This document shows positions 31,981 to 43,017 of a DNA stretch of 64,000 bases, in pieces. The first letter of the stretch is position 1. Each line of letters starts with the position of its first letter. The notes below the pieces were generated by a model. It was not told the DNA's origin and searched no databases. It worked only from the letters and a program-made list of their open reading frames with translations. Both the position numbers and the translations under genes were made by a program. The DNA is taken from positions 2,789,001 through 2,853,000 of the forward strand of contig NC_082405.1 of the NCBI RefSeq assembly GCF_004011695.2. Direction: 5' to 3'. This DNA comes from Ascochyta rabiei. Its lineage: Eukaryota > Ascomycota > Dothideomycetes > Pleosporales > Didymellaceae.

Positions 31981-34199
31981 TTTTGGTTACTTTCCCGTGC
32001 CTTTTAGCGATCAGTCGTTGATGATTTGTTGATGACCATCGTTGGTGTCATTGCTGTTGTGTATTGAGCTCCTAATACTGACCACCTTCTCAAGGTTGAC
32101 CCTTGTTGACAATCAAAAATATTTGACGGTTACAAGCAGAATTTTTAGGTTAAATGAAAGACCGTGGAGAGGCCGTAAAGGCTGTTTTACAAACCCAAAT
32201 AAATGAAGAGAGGGGAGGCAGAAACAAAGCTGTCGTTTAGCGTGCTGTCAACTATATCTGCAGGTGAGATGAGGGCCAAAAGTCTCGATCCTCGGGATTG
32301 ACTGTCTGAGCCGTGTACCGGTATGGCTGTAAAAGTCGTCCCGTTAGTGACAAGTACATCATCAACACTGCTTGTGGCTTCGGACAGGAGCTGCCTCGTT
32401 GCCTGATGCTTTCGTGCCTATAAACGAGTGCAGACGCAGGCGATGATAGCGCACATGTCAGGTCAGCGCATGTACGAACATGGTCTCAGAGCTGCAGGCG
32501 CATCATCCCATTTTGGCGCGAAGCGTTCAGGCTGACTATGCAGCGTTCAATGTACGGTAACTGAACTGTAATGGAATAAGTGGGCAGACGCTGCACTTGA
32601 ACGACAGAGATCTCTCGGTTCGTGCGCCTGCTCTGTGGGGTCGTTGGGCGAGAGGGACTGACGGTTGCAGGAACCTTACTCGTCGGCAAGATATCTCCAT
32701 ATGCTGATCAGACTATAGCTCAGTGAGAACTGTTCTCTTTTTCTCTATACTAAATGGAGACAAACTCAATTTCCCTGTCGTCGCGCAGAATCTTTTACCG
32801 GCCGTCATCCCAGTCCTGCACCCTGCTTAGAGGCGGCATTGCTGCCTTTCAGCTCCATGACCCGTGGCACCAGCAGAAGACTGGATCCTACCGTTTCGCT
32901 GGCGGCAGATTCCGAGAAGCTACCGGCTCGCTCTTCCTACCCTTCTAGCCTCCGCATCACTGTTCGCTGCCACCTTATGGATGCAGTGGAGCGTCCTCTA
33001 CTCGAGCCGTATCGCGTACGTGCTCGGCCGTGAGCAAAACACTGTGTGTTGTGACGGAAGCAGATTGAGCGGTGTTGACGCAACGTCGCGGCGTAGGCTG
33101 CAGCACATCTTATCGTCGAGTTACAATCGGAGTCTGTGCGCAATCGATGCGGATATCGTTGCCGGCTGGCACTAGGAAAGAAAGGTGATTGCTAGGGGCT
33201 CCCGTTTATGAACGCAATAAGTCGTACTCGGATGTTCAGCGACCCACGTCGACATCTGGTCTGACGACTTTTAGTACGTTCAAACGGAGGATCCCTTGTT
33301 CGATTGGCTAGGTACAATGTTAAGGTCCTCCCAAGGATATGATACGGGCTAGATCACAAGTTAGGTGCAGTGGTTTGTCTGGGTTGATGTGAACTGCTCT
33401 CTATTCAGCTGCCAAGATCGGCCTCCGTGGGTGCATGAAGCGGCCATCCCACTACAGATGTGATATTTGTACAAGAGACTACCGCTGCTAATCAGGAGAG
33501 AGTATAAGGTGGGTACCAGATGAGCTTGAGATACGGGAGAGAAAGAGAACATTAGACGAAAGATTCAGGCCATCCCTTGGTCTAAAACGGGAGGACTGGA
33601 GAACAATGATACAAGAAGAAAACCCAACCAGTAATGCTCAGACCGAGGACCCATACGCCAGGATAGATAGGAAAGAGCTCATGAATCGTTGAGCTGTCGC
33701 AAGAAGCCCGTGTCTAGACTGAAACAATTCAGTGTAGACGCCCTTTGCTTTTATGCCATCGCAAATAACGCCTGGTAACAGTGACCAGCCATTTCGAGAT
33801 TGCCGCCCTTGGATCAGAGGGCCGCCAGATGTTGAACCGCCGAAACGCCGTGCTAAACCGATAGAGCCGAGATATAGATGTTGCCTTACGAGGAAGGAGT
33901 TGAAAAAAGGAAATCCGTTGAATGACGTGGAGTGTAACATGAGTCGCCGATGAGAAAAGCGAGGCCGGGCGTGATCGATCCAGGTAATCGGTTCAGATCC
34001 TAGTTGGTCGATCCCCCTGCGCGCGCTTGTTGGTCTGTACCCACCGAGTCAGCAGCACGAACTTGCATCTGTCAAAGGATCTATTCCTGAAACGCCGCCC
34101 GCGTCTGTATCGTGTCTCAGGCCACTGCAGTCTTGCATTGGCAGGCTGAAAGAGAGAAGGAAAGAGAGAAGGAAAGCGTGAAGGGCATCGCAGGCTTAC
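31981..34199. other. Gene-poor stretch (left part of the 7-kb gap)
   Basis: 2.2 kb with no frame that resembles a protein. Short overlapping frames on both strands only. A purine-rich AAAGAGAGAAGG repeat lies at 34148-34176. Confidence 0.55.
34148..34176 (+). repeat. GAAAGAGAGAAG purine repeat
   Basis: About two and a half copies of a 12-bp purine unit; simple sequence just downstream of the Cys-rich miniprotein stop codon. Confidence 0.6.
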
Positions 34200-34364
34200 C
34201 TATGCTTTTGAAGCGCATGCCTGGCATGTTTTCAGCTTGCAGCTTGAGCACTCGTAAATCAAAGAGTGGGGCCCTGAGTGGCACATGTTGCAGTTCCATA
34301 CGACGACGGTTGTGTCAGATTTGACAACCTTGAAAGAATGTTGGCAGTTTACTGAGGCAGCCAT
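34200..34364 (-). CDS. Cys/His-rich miniprotein (54 aa, zinc-binding type)
   Basis: From the ATG at 34364 the frame codes for 54 residues: MAASVNCQHSFKVVKS, a Trp-Asn-Cys-Asn-Met-Cys pair, SLIYECSSCKLKTCQACA and a short tail. The cysteine pairs (CxxC three times, plus C-x-H near the start) and the aromatic placement resemble a single C1/DC1-like or ZZ-like zinc module. The frame is open upstream in a longer but less plausible extension. It is an isolated island in a gene-poor stretch, so it could be a small protein or the last exon of a larger lost gene. Confidence 0.5.
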   Translation of the reverse strand: MAASVNCQHSFKVVKSDTTVVVWNCNMCHSGPHSLIYECSSCKLKTCQACASKA

Positions 34365-37300
34365 TGCGAGGTGGTGAGGTCGATCCGAGCGAATGTGGTG
34401 AGATTGGTGACGAGAGTCAAAGCTGCATTGACTTAGTAAAAGGCGGTTGGGGTACCAACGAGATACATATGTACTCCAAGGATACGGAATATTTACTTGA
34501 ATGCTTTGGGTAGAGAGAGCGTCCGAGATGGGCGTGGGATGCGCGGAAGGCCAGGGGCGTTCGAGGGTCCTGTTCGCCGTGGCTTTGAAAAGCAAGCAAA
34601 TGCTGCAGAGGAAACAGAACTAGACGGTGAAGTGTGCTGATGAAGAGGACACTGCTTGCTGCTAAGCTGAAGACGCTAACTGCGCGGATCTGGGTCCGTC
34701 TTATACTGACCCCAAGATGTTCGCAAACCATGTTGAACTAAGTTGGAGCTTGCCAGATCTGATACCATGTCCACCGGTTTGTGGTAGTGTACAACAAGAA
34801 GAAGCGTGCAGCCGTCTTGCGGTCTTGCTGCCCTAGACTGCAAAGCTCAAAAGCGGATGGCTGCCAGACAGATGTAGCAATAGATACACCAAAGGTTGCA
34901 CAGCGAGGCCGAATGAGAGGTGCCTCTGCTACTCCCCCAATATGAGGCTCTCGAAGGGAACGGCGTGGTGGAGCTGGTCAAACGCGGGCTGGCTGTTCCG
35001 CAGCCGCGGCTATGGTAGCATTTCTAGGTTGTGCATCCTTGTTGCAGGGCGCATTGCGATGCGAATATTCCGAGATGATTCGAGGCGTAGCGCTGCCGAG
35101 TCTATGTGTCACACAAACCGTGCTGCATGCGTCCTGTCGCGAACGATGGCACTCGCTGCGACTTCCCTGAACGAGGGACGGGGCCCTGGTTCCTGCTGCT
35201 TCTTGCTTTGCACTTGCGAAAAGAGGCTACTGTCAATCGGGCTTAGCGCGAACTGGGGTCGGCAGATTTAGGTTCACGTCAGCTGCTTTTTCTGTCGCTC
35301 TATCCCGTCACGTCGCCAGACGCGAATCCCTCACGCTGCTTCTTCCTTACGGGGCCCCACTGCTTTTGCAAGAGAAGAAGAAAAGCAACTACGCGTAGAT
35401 TGCACCATCGGCTGCTTGTTCCAGGCAATGGTGGAGCTGGTCAGGAACTGTCCGCGGTAGAGGCGGTCAGTCGGCTCGTACACAACGCTGCCGAAAACGT
35501 CGTCATGCATACGCCTCCAATCACCTTGCCTTCTCCACCTTCTTGCTTGTCTTCTTTGCTTCTTCCTGAAACCTTCCCTGGCCAGGTTTTCGGTCGCTCG
35601 TCAAACGGGTCTCCGTGCGAAGCTGCCAATTCGCTGAAGGCAACGGCGTGTAATGGGCGTGGCTTGTTACCGTTCCCGTTGTAAGATCTCTACGCTCATG
35701 GTCACAAAGACGTGTACGACACAGATCCCTGTTGCGCTGTCCACCTTCCCTTCTCAGGTACTTCAGTTCCTGTCGCCTATGGCTCTTTCTGGAAGACGCG
35801 CAGCTAGTCACTGCAGATGAGAGGATTCGTTCCCGCCTCCTGCACGATAGCTCCCCTCTACCTGGTTCAGCTCCTCGGCGAATGGTGTCACGCAGCCTCA
35901 TCTCATGAAACGCCTCTGGCGTCGTGCACTGGCGCCGAGAATCTGCCTTGAGCCACTTAGCGGACCGACTTGTAGCCTCATACAAACGCATGTTGTCACC
36001 AAACAGGCAAGGCTTCCTTGGCCGGTATTCAGAAGGCTGGCGGCAGATCCACTGTCTGTCTTCCTGGCGGTACTCGCTCCTGGATCATCACCCTGACCTG
36101 CCGGCCCGCCCTGCGACCCTCTCTATGAAGCGAGGAACGGACGGTCAAATAAGCAGAGTCACGTTCAGCGGAACGTTTGCCAACCAACGCCCGGTGCGCT
36201 TTATCGACGGGCTATTTCAGTTATCTTGAAGTGAGTTTCAGGAGAAGCTCGGGCTGTTAGCATCTTCACAGACCGTAGAAGCCTTCCAGGGCAAGTAGCC
36301 CTTTGGTGCTCTCTCATGCTAAGCCATTATCTGTGCCTACTCTTTGCTGTCGCTAGCTGCATCTGCTACTTTGCAACACTGTTGTTTAACAGCGGATTCC
36401 CTGTCGAGGAGCACTATCCGCACGTTATCAGCTTTCGGACTGCGACAAAGCCTCAAATCGTGATTATTCTTCACAAGCCTTGGTTGCGGAAAGACAGTCT
36501 GACCAGCTTCACAATCCCACCACCATATCTGTGCTCAAGTATTGGTCGTGGTTCTGGCCGGACCACCATGGTGAAGTCGAGGATAAGATCATTCTCGAGG
36601 GTCTGTTCACAGATCCTCGCTTCAACTTTCCTTGTTACACGGGATCGCTGTGAACCTGGCGCTCGGTTCCACCGATGCAAGATCGGTGTCACGGTCGAAT
36701 CTGTCGTGCGATCTCGGCGCCCATGGCGCTACCCCAGATGGATTTATGTGCGTCACCCCCTGAACGTTGGCCCCCCCAATCCTCATCAGTTTGGAAGTCG
36801 AATGAACTGCCAAGCATTTGCTTGTCTTTCTCCCACGCGACACATCAAGGTCTGTGCTACCCCTGATAAGTGGAGGGAGTGGCAGTCACTAGCGAGGGAA
36901 GATAGATGCAACAGCCATGGACCGCCGCCCTCGACCTGTTACCTGGTCTGCGGGTCAAAGATCATGGTACTCAGACACTGTTGCAACACCTCCTATCATT
37001 TGGACCATGCAGACTCTGGTGTGCATGCAGTCTACGGTCGGCGCGACGGTCTCAGTCTTAACTATCATTGCTTACCTTGAATACCTGACCTTGGACGCCT
37101 CTCATCCTGTGGGCAACAACACCAGGAAGCCATAGTGGTAATGACTCAGCCTGCAGTCAATAAGCTCTAAGGGAAACGGTTGTCAGGTAATGAGTCGGCG
37201 ACAGTGAGCCACCTGTGGTGAGAATCATGAACGTCAGTGGAGTCTGTACGTTTGATGAAGCACGACGTCCGTTTCGCAACCTCTGAGGTCGGTCTTGATC

Positions 37301-39189
37301 ACCTTGAACCAGGTAGTCGGGAGTGTATCAGCCGGGACCTGGCCTGATTGTCGGTCGGCCCCTTCAGCCAGCTCGCGGTCGTACGTGCCGTTTTCTGTCA
37401 CTTTCCCTACAATAGGCAAAGCTCGGCGTCGTAGCTGAGTGCTTTTCTGGGACTCGACACTCCGACAAAGCCGCAGTACGGCGCATTGACAACTGAGAAG
37501 GCCCCACTAGTGGCAACAGTATGTTTGCTATAGGTTACGGATTGAGCTGTCTCTCCGCTAGCTTGACGAGCGCAGCCTTACAGGCTGCCAGCGTCCACTA
37601 GGGTGGGTTTATGGGATAGAGCGGATCGTAGTTCTCACACTGTCTGCCTTGAGCAGCCCCACCTCACTACCGCCAAGTGGTCGTCAATGGTGGTACATTG
37701 GCGATGAGGACCATGTCAGACGATGCGGCGATTCCGTTGTCGCGCACTGCGATACGATTCCGTTATCTGCTTCCATTGTATCTGGCGCATCGCACATGTG
37801 GTTGTCACGGTACGTACCTGCAAATTGTCACACTATCTCACCGCTTGCTGTTAATAGCCTATTTCTCAACAGCGCAAGAGAGACACGGCCGTTCTCCAAA
37901 GCACATCGTGTTTGCGCTTCCATGGTACAGATTGTGCGTCAAACTGCTCAGTCCCGGACATGAGGATGACGAGCTATGTTCTTTGCGTTTGGACATTCCA
38001 ATGCCTATCACGCAGCCCAGGTCGAGGTTTTTGAAGGTCGTCATGACGGTGGATCTACGTTACAGTCTGTGATGGTACCTTGCAGCTCGCGTGACCTGTG
38101 GCAAGGCTGCAAATGGAGCTGGGGAATAAAGATGAACAGCCATGACGCCGATGAATACCTAGAGAGTCGCAGTCCAACGTGCAAAGTTGGTCCAGGCAGT
38201 GAGCGCTGTGGTGGCCAATCGGTAGGTCTCCTGTCTGGACAAGAACGTTACTTTCCGACAATATCAAATAGGAAGCTGACCATGACACTAGTTAGGCGGT
38301 GAGCCTGTGTAACGATTCTGTGGCTAGGATCCTGGCAGCCATCTTTCGCTCATGTTCACATATTCTCTACCAATAGGGTAGCTGCAGGTACCGCTACCTA
38401 CTGCAGTCGAGATGTTGCTGTTCTTGGAGTTGATCACTGCCTCTGGCACAGGCCTCGCCGACCACCGACCAGCCACCAGGCCTTGTTGGCTGCTGCGTCC
38501 ACTTGCACCCCTTCCTATCAAGGCATTTCTCGAAGTGGCGCATGCGAACATAGACATATCACTACCTTGCGAGTGCTCCATTGAGCGCCCACAATAGAGG
38601 CACAAGTCTCCCTACATCCTAAACACTCAATGATCATGTAGGTACCCAGTATGCTCTCCCGACTAGTCACTGTTTGTGCGCGCAGCACAAGACCCACCCG
38701 TGGTTGTGCAGGCCGAGGCCAGTGGGAAAAAATATGCCAGCTTGCTGACTCCACGGCACCTTTTCTGTCTATGGACACAAATGTCATGGTAAGCGGAGCA
38801 AATCTGTAGGATTGACAAGGTTGCGTATGTGAATATCAGCCTATGTTGTGGTTTGCGGGGTTTGCTTCTCAGTAGGACGTTGGGACAATTCACACGCACG
38901 ACGGCGCAGCGTGCTATCGTGCGCAGTCGTGAGTGGCCAGAGTGCTTTGTATTCTGGTCGCGTGCCAACTCACCCATGTTTGTAGAACGCTCAGTTGACG
39001 TGGACATTTGCATAAGAATGACCTGAGCGGAGAAACACTAGCTACTCGACACGCCGCATGATTAGCAACAACTCTTAAATATTACGGTGGAATGATTTGC
39101 GTCTAATCGCAGTGCCCCCCTGACTCTGTTGGTCGATCTTGCCGTTTTCGGCCGCGCCCGCTGTGCCAAGCACCGATATACCGACTACA
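34365..39189. other. Gene-poor stretch (right part of the 7-kb gap)
   Basis: 4.8 kb with no recognised gene. The longest frame, 36316-37080 on the plus strand, begins hydrophobically but has no family features. Another plus-strand frame within it (about 36390-36650) reads more like protein and is reported separately as a possible relic. No tRNA, transposase, reverse transcriptase or terminal repeat was seen. Confidence 0.5.
36378..36765 (+). pseudogene. Possible broken coding relic, family unknown
   Basis: After an intron-end-like TTTAACAG at about 36385-36392, one frame stays open for some 90 codons and includes SVLKYWSWFWPDHHGEVEDK and IILEGLFTDPRFNFPCYTG. It ends at a TGA near 36650. Shifting one base there opens IAVNLALGSTDARSVSRSN and further Gly/Asp-rich sequence to a TGA near 36770. 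The amino-acid pattern looks protein-like and would be continuous after a single-base shift. I do not recognise a family, and chance is not excluded. Confidence 0.25.
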
Positions 39190-41094
39190 ATGACGGGAAA
39201 TTTTGCTCGGCCTCAAAGGTCAACACTGCAATTTGACCACTACAACGACGTTGTTCTACTCGGTCCTCCCACTATGCGTGGCGCCATCGTCTTCGGCGGG
39301 TCGTCGCACCCCAAGCTGGTCGACGGTGTGTGCGACCGGTTGGGCATGAAGCCTGGTTCTGCGACGCTGGGCAAGTTCAAGAATGGAGAGACGTCTGTCA
39401 CGATCCGTATGGCTTACTGATCTGCTGCGTCTCTCGCGTCCTAATCGATAGCAGACACTTCGATCCGAAACAAAGATGTCTTCATCATTCAGAGCGGTAG
39501 CGAGAAGTGCGTTGCCAGGCACCTGGACCCTTGCACATGCTAATTGCATGCAGGATCAACGATTCAGTCATGGAGCTGCTCATCATGATTTCTGCCTGTA
39601 AAGGTGGCTCTGCAAAGTCGGTCACAGGTACTGAGACTCCTGCCAGCTATCTCGCCAGACGCTGACAGTGCGAAGCGGTCATGCCATACTTCCCCTACTC
39701 GCGCCAGTCGAAGAAGAAGCAGCACCGCGGGGCTATCACTGCTCGTATGGTTGCAAACCTCCTCCACATCGCCGGCGTAAACCATGTCATCACCGTCGAT
39801 CTCCATGCTTCCCAGATGCAGGGCTTCTTCAAATGTCCTGTCGACAACCTCGTCGCCGAACCCCTCCTCGCTCGCTGGGTTCGCATGAACGTACCAGACT
39901 GGAGAGAAGCCGTGGTAGTTAGCAAGAACCCAGGTGGAACAAAGCGAGTGACATCACTAGCAGATGCCATGAAGCTCAGCTTTGGCATCGTCACAACAGA
40001 CAGGCGAAGGGCAGGTGGAGGCAGACCATGGAACGAGAGCGCTATGTTCGAGCAGCTGAGGCTTGATGGTCCCTCGGACTCTCGTGAATTGGTTGAGGCG
40101 GCTCTTGACGCAGACGCAGAGCTCACACCAATCAGCAAGATCTCTTTCGACCCGAAGTCCGATGTTGGCAAGCCCAAAGCCAGGACGGGGCGTACGCCAT
40201 CAAATCCGCTATCACGACGAGCGAACGGAATCGCCGGCGAACACCCTCTTTCCAAGTCCATGCGGGCGAGTTCGATTGTCGAGCCGGAAGTACCTCTGGA
40301 GCCTGTGCGGACGGAGGCTTCAAACCAGTCGGAAGAGGCAGACGGCGAACAAAGCCAGGACGAGAGCGGGATGGATGACGAAGAGTACACGGATGAGGTA
40401 TGCTCTGAACCAACCGACAAGATGGCTGATCTAATATCCGCAGCGTGCACGAAACGTTATACACGGACGACTAGTACAAGGTCATATTGTCGACGACACA
40501 CATCCCTCGCCGTCCATGTCTGCAACATCACATACCACATCCTGGCGCAACCGCCCCCCTTCCGAGGGCGAGAACGACGATATTCCCCCACACATGATGA
40601 ATTCGTTCATGTCAACCACCTCATCGAGGAGGGAAAACCAAGACAGCGAGCATGCCCACGCCCTTGGTGGAACATACGATGCAGCAGCGTCCTCGGAAGA
40701 CGAAGAAGAGGACCTCCAGAATCCCGAAATCGAGACTATGGTCACACTCGTCGGCAATGTCAAAGACCGGCCAGTCTTCATTGTCGACGACATGATGGAT
40801 AAGTCAGCTTCGTGGATCGCTGCGGCCGAGACTGTCGTTAAACGTGGCGGTGCCACGAAAGTATACTGCATGGCCACGCACGGTCTGTTTGGCGGCGACT
40901 GTCTGGAGGAGATGAACAACTGCGAGTGTATTGAGAAGATCATCATAACAAATGCCTTCCCTATTCCAGAGCGTAAAAGGGAGCAGGCAGGCGAAAAGCT
41001 GGTCATTCTGAATGTCGATAATCTGCTTGCAGAGTCCATTCGGAGGAACCACCACGGAGAGAGCATGTCGCAGCTTTTCATGCACTACGACTGA
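39190..41094 (+). CDS. PRS5: Ribose-phosphate pyrophosphokinase, PRS5/PRS1-type with long insertion
   Basis: PRPP synthetase makes phosphoribosyl pyrophosphate from ribose-5-phosphate and ATP for nucleotide, His and Trp synthesis. Five exons (39190-39406, 39455-39506, 39554-39627, 39676-40397, 40444-41094) with 46-48-bp introns code for 571 residues, all junctions in phase. Recognisable blocks: VFIIQSGSEKINDSVMELLI, PYFPYSRQSKKKQHRGAIT, ITVDLHASQMQGFF (about 155), VVSKNPGGTKRVTSLADAM and the C-terminal VFIVDDMMDKSASW, a degenerate form of the PRPP-binding loop. Residues about 220-450 are a Ser/Glu-rich insertion absent from bacterial enzymes, containing a conserved-looking patch RARNVIHGRLVQGHIVDD. 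Yeast Prs1 and Prs5 carry comparable non-homologous regions and work in hetero-oligomers; Prs5 is the closer guess. Confidence 0.9.
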
Positions 41095-41583
41095 GCGCTC
41101 GGGTTCAAGCAAAGAGAACAAGAACGGAAACTAGAAACATGGCGTGTCGGCAACCCCCGATGGACATCTCCGTTGCGGTATCACATTGGGCGAGAACTGA
41201 GCGGAAGCCGCGAGACATAGCGCGTGCAAAGATGAGTTATCGAAGAAAGCCTGATGACAGACGAAACCAAATGCGCTGTAATGACATACTGGCACATACG
41301 ATACAATGATACCGTTGCTGTTCCTGTTCAATGCTTGCCCTTCTCGGATATGATCATCATGTTGTTTCGGTTACGATGAGTACGTTTTACCCCCCATTTT
41401 CAACATCGCGGATGGCTGGCATTCGTCTGCAGGGTAGCGGATTAGCAAGGTTGACAAAGGCCGGAGACCGGTGGGTTACGTGCGAAACGTCACGTTCGCT
41501 GTTCTGAATGACTCGCAGTTAAAAGCTGTCGTTTATATATCCTTGTGTGGGGTATGCTATGTTACGTCCGCTATGCAGAAAGT
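41095..41583. other. Convergent 3' spacer between PRPP synthetase and phosphatase genes
   Basis: 489 bp between two converging stop codons; no gene seen. Confidence 0.45.
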
Positions 41584-43017
41584 TCACTCATGCTCGCCTT
41601 TGCCCTTGCCTCCCTTCTTGTCGCACACCTTGTGGAAATCCTTGTGCTTCTTTGCGCCCTTGCCAATCAGCTTCTGGAATGAATCGAATCGACAGCTGGC
41701 GCCGGGTCCGTCTTGGCAATCAGGAATTGGTCGTGGCGCGGTGTTGGCGATGAAGCGAATGAACTCGCCTGGCCCATCACCGGAGACAGCGCCACGCTCG
41801 CAGGACATTTTCTCCATGCCGACGTGGCCAAGGAAGGGAATCAGGTCAGCCATGCGCCAGGCTCGTGTCCACTGATTCAGAGTCAGCAGGTATAACAAAC
41901 GAAAGTATGGGTGAGTAAATACGTTGATGTGGTCGGTAGGGAACTCTTCTGCCGCTCCAGAGGAAGAGTTGAATAGGCCGAGTGCCGTCGCAACGAAAGG
42001 TGGAACCTCGCGATGTGTGAAAGAAAGGAAGAAACGCTGGTCCTCAGACCAAGCACCACCAGGGTGGTTCTTCTCTTGTATGTTCTGGAAGATCTCCGAC
42101 TGTGCCTGCAGCCAAGGGAAGCCGAGGTAGGGCGACAGAGGGTTCATGGGGCCGACCATGTATGCATACTTCAAGTCCCAGGAATATTCATATGCCATCC
42201 ACTCGGCGTCCGTGAAGACGGCACAGATATCCGAGCGCTTGCCGTTGATGGCACTCTCGTAGCCGCAGAGTTGCTGGAGACCAACAACATCGAAGGGCGT
42301 CATTTGGAAAGGCATGAATGGCGCAAGGCGCTTTGCGACGCTCGTGCCGTAGATCTTGATGAACTTGTCCTGCTCCTTTGTACCGGGCGTCTTAGAGAAG
42401 TTCTCGCAAGACTTGTGAGGAATGAGAGACTCCATGGAGCCATTGGCGTTGGTGGTGACGCGGACAATGTCGATAGTATCGTTTTGTGGGAACGCGGTGA
42501 TGAGGTTTTTCGCCGTGTCGTATGTGCGCGACTTCTTGTCGGCCAGGATGCGCTGGGTCTGAGGGACGAGGTCTGGGTAGCGGCCAAGCAGGTGCTTACC
42601 GACGCGTGCAGCATCGACGGCGCCGGAAGGTGTCAGGTCTTCGAGTTTGTCCTCTAGGATGGGCGACTGCCACTTGGCCATGAAGGCCAATGGGCCCAAC
42701 CACTGACCATGGCGATGTTTCTCGAGCTTCCACAGGAAGGGCTTGATGAACTCTTCGTACTCGGCGTCGTTGGCGTAGATGGCGCCGTGACGGATGATGT
42801 AGGATGCGGCGGTGACATTGCAGCCCGGGGGTGCAGTATGCTCCAGACCGAAGCCTACCGCATCGAAGTATGGCGAGATGCCTGGCAGATGCAGGAGAGG
42901 GTCGAATGTGTAGCCCTGAGAGTGATCGAGAGGCTGGATCGGTGCTTGTGCCTGGTCGCTGAAGAAGGTGGGAACTGCCAGCGCCGGCGTGGCTAGCAAG
43001 AGAGCCTTCGAAAACAT
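41584..43017 (-). CDS. Secreted histidine acid phosphatase homologue with altered active-site motifs
   Basis: The N-terminus MFSKALLLATPALAVPTFF is a signal peptide, so the product is probably secreted or in the wall or vacuole. The fold is histidine acid phosphatase/phytase: SYIIRHGAIYAND (Arg76-His77-Gly78), conserved cysteines, several N-x-S/T glycosylation sites and LIPFLGHVGMEKMSCERG near the end. The usual RHGxRxP reads RHGAIYA, and the usual HD proton-donor pair reads HR (FTHREVPPFVATALGLF, about 335). Activity may be changed or lost. The frame is open from 43017 to 41584, but 51 bp (41922-41872) bear intron signals (GTATTT, CTGAC, CAG) and break the family sequence between DHIN and WTRAWRMADL. 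Spliced, the protein is 460 residues; unspliced it is 477. Confidence 0.88.
   Translation of the reverse strand: MFSKALLLATPALAVPTFFSDQAQAPIQPLDHSQGYTFDPLLHLPGISPYFDAVGFGLEHTAPPGCNVTAASYIIRHGAIYANDAEYEEFIKPFLWKLEKHRHGQWLGPLAFMAKWQSPILEDKLEDLTPSGAVDAARVGKHLLGRYPDLVPQTQRILADKKSRTYDTAKNLITAFPQNDTIDIVRVTTNANGSMESLIPHKSCENFSKTPGTKEQDKFIKIYGTSVAKRLAPFMPFQMTPFDVVGLQQLCGYESAINGKRSDICAVFTDAEWMAYEYSWDLKYAYMVGPMNPLSPYLGFPWLQAQSEIFQNIQEKNHPGGAWSEDQRFFLSFTHREVPPFVATALGLFNSSSGAAEEFPTDHINVFTHPYFRLLYLLTLNQWTRAWRMADLIPFLGHVGMEKMSCERGAVSGDGPGEFIRFIANTAPRPIPDCQDGPGASCRFDSFQKLIGKGAKKHKDFHKVCDKKGGKGKGEHE

Noticed and set aside
35521..35991. 156-residue minus-strand frame in the gene-poor gap
   Set aside because: Arg/Ser/Thr-rich with no hydrophobic core or motif; another frame is open on the opposite strand over the same bases.
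36316..37080. 254-residue plus-strand frame with a hydrophobic start
   Set aside because: Apart from the first 25 residues it has no sensible composition. A different frame in the same interval looks more protein-like.
42013..42657. 214-residue plus-strand frame over the phosphatase gene
   Set aside because: Antisense shadow of a well-supported gene, with no family features.
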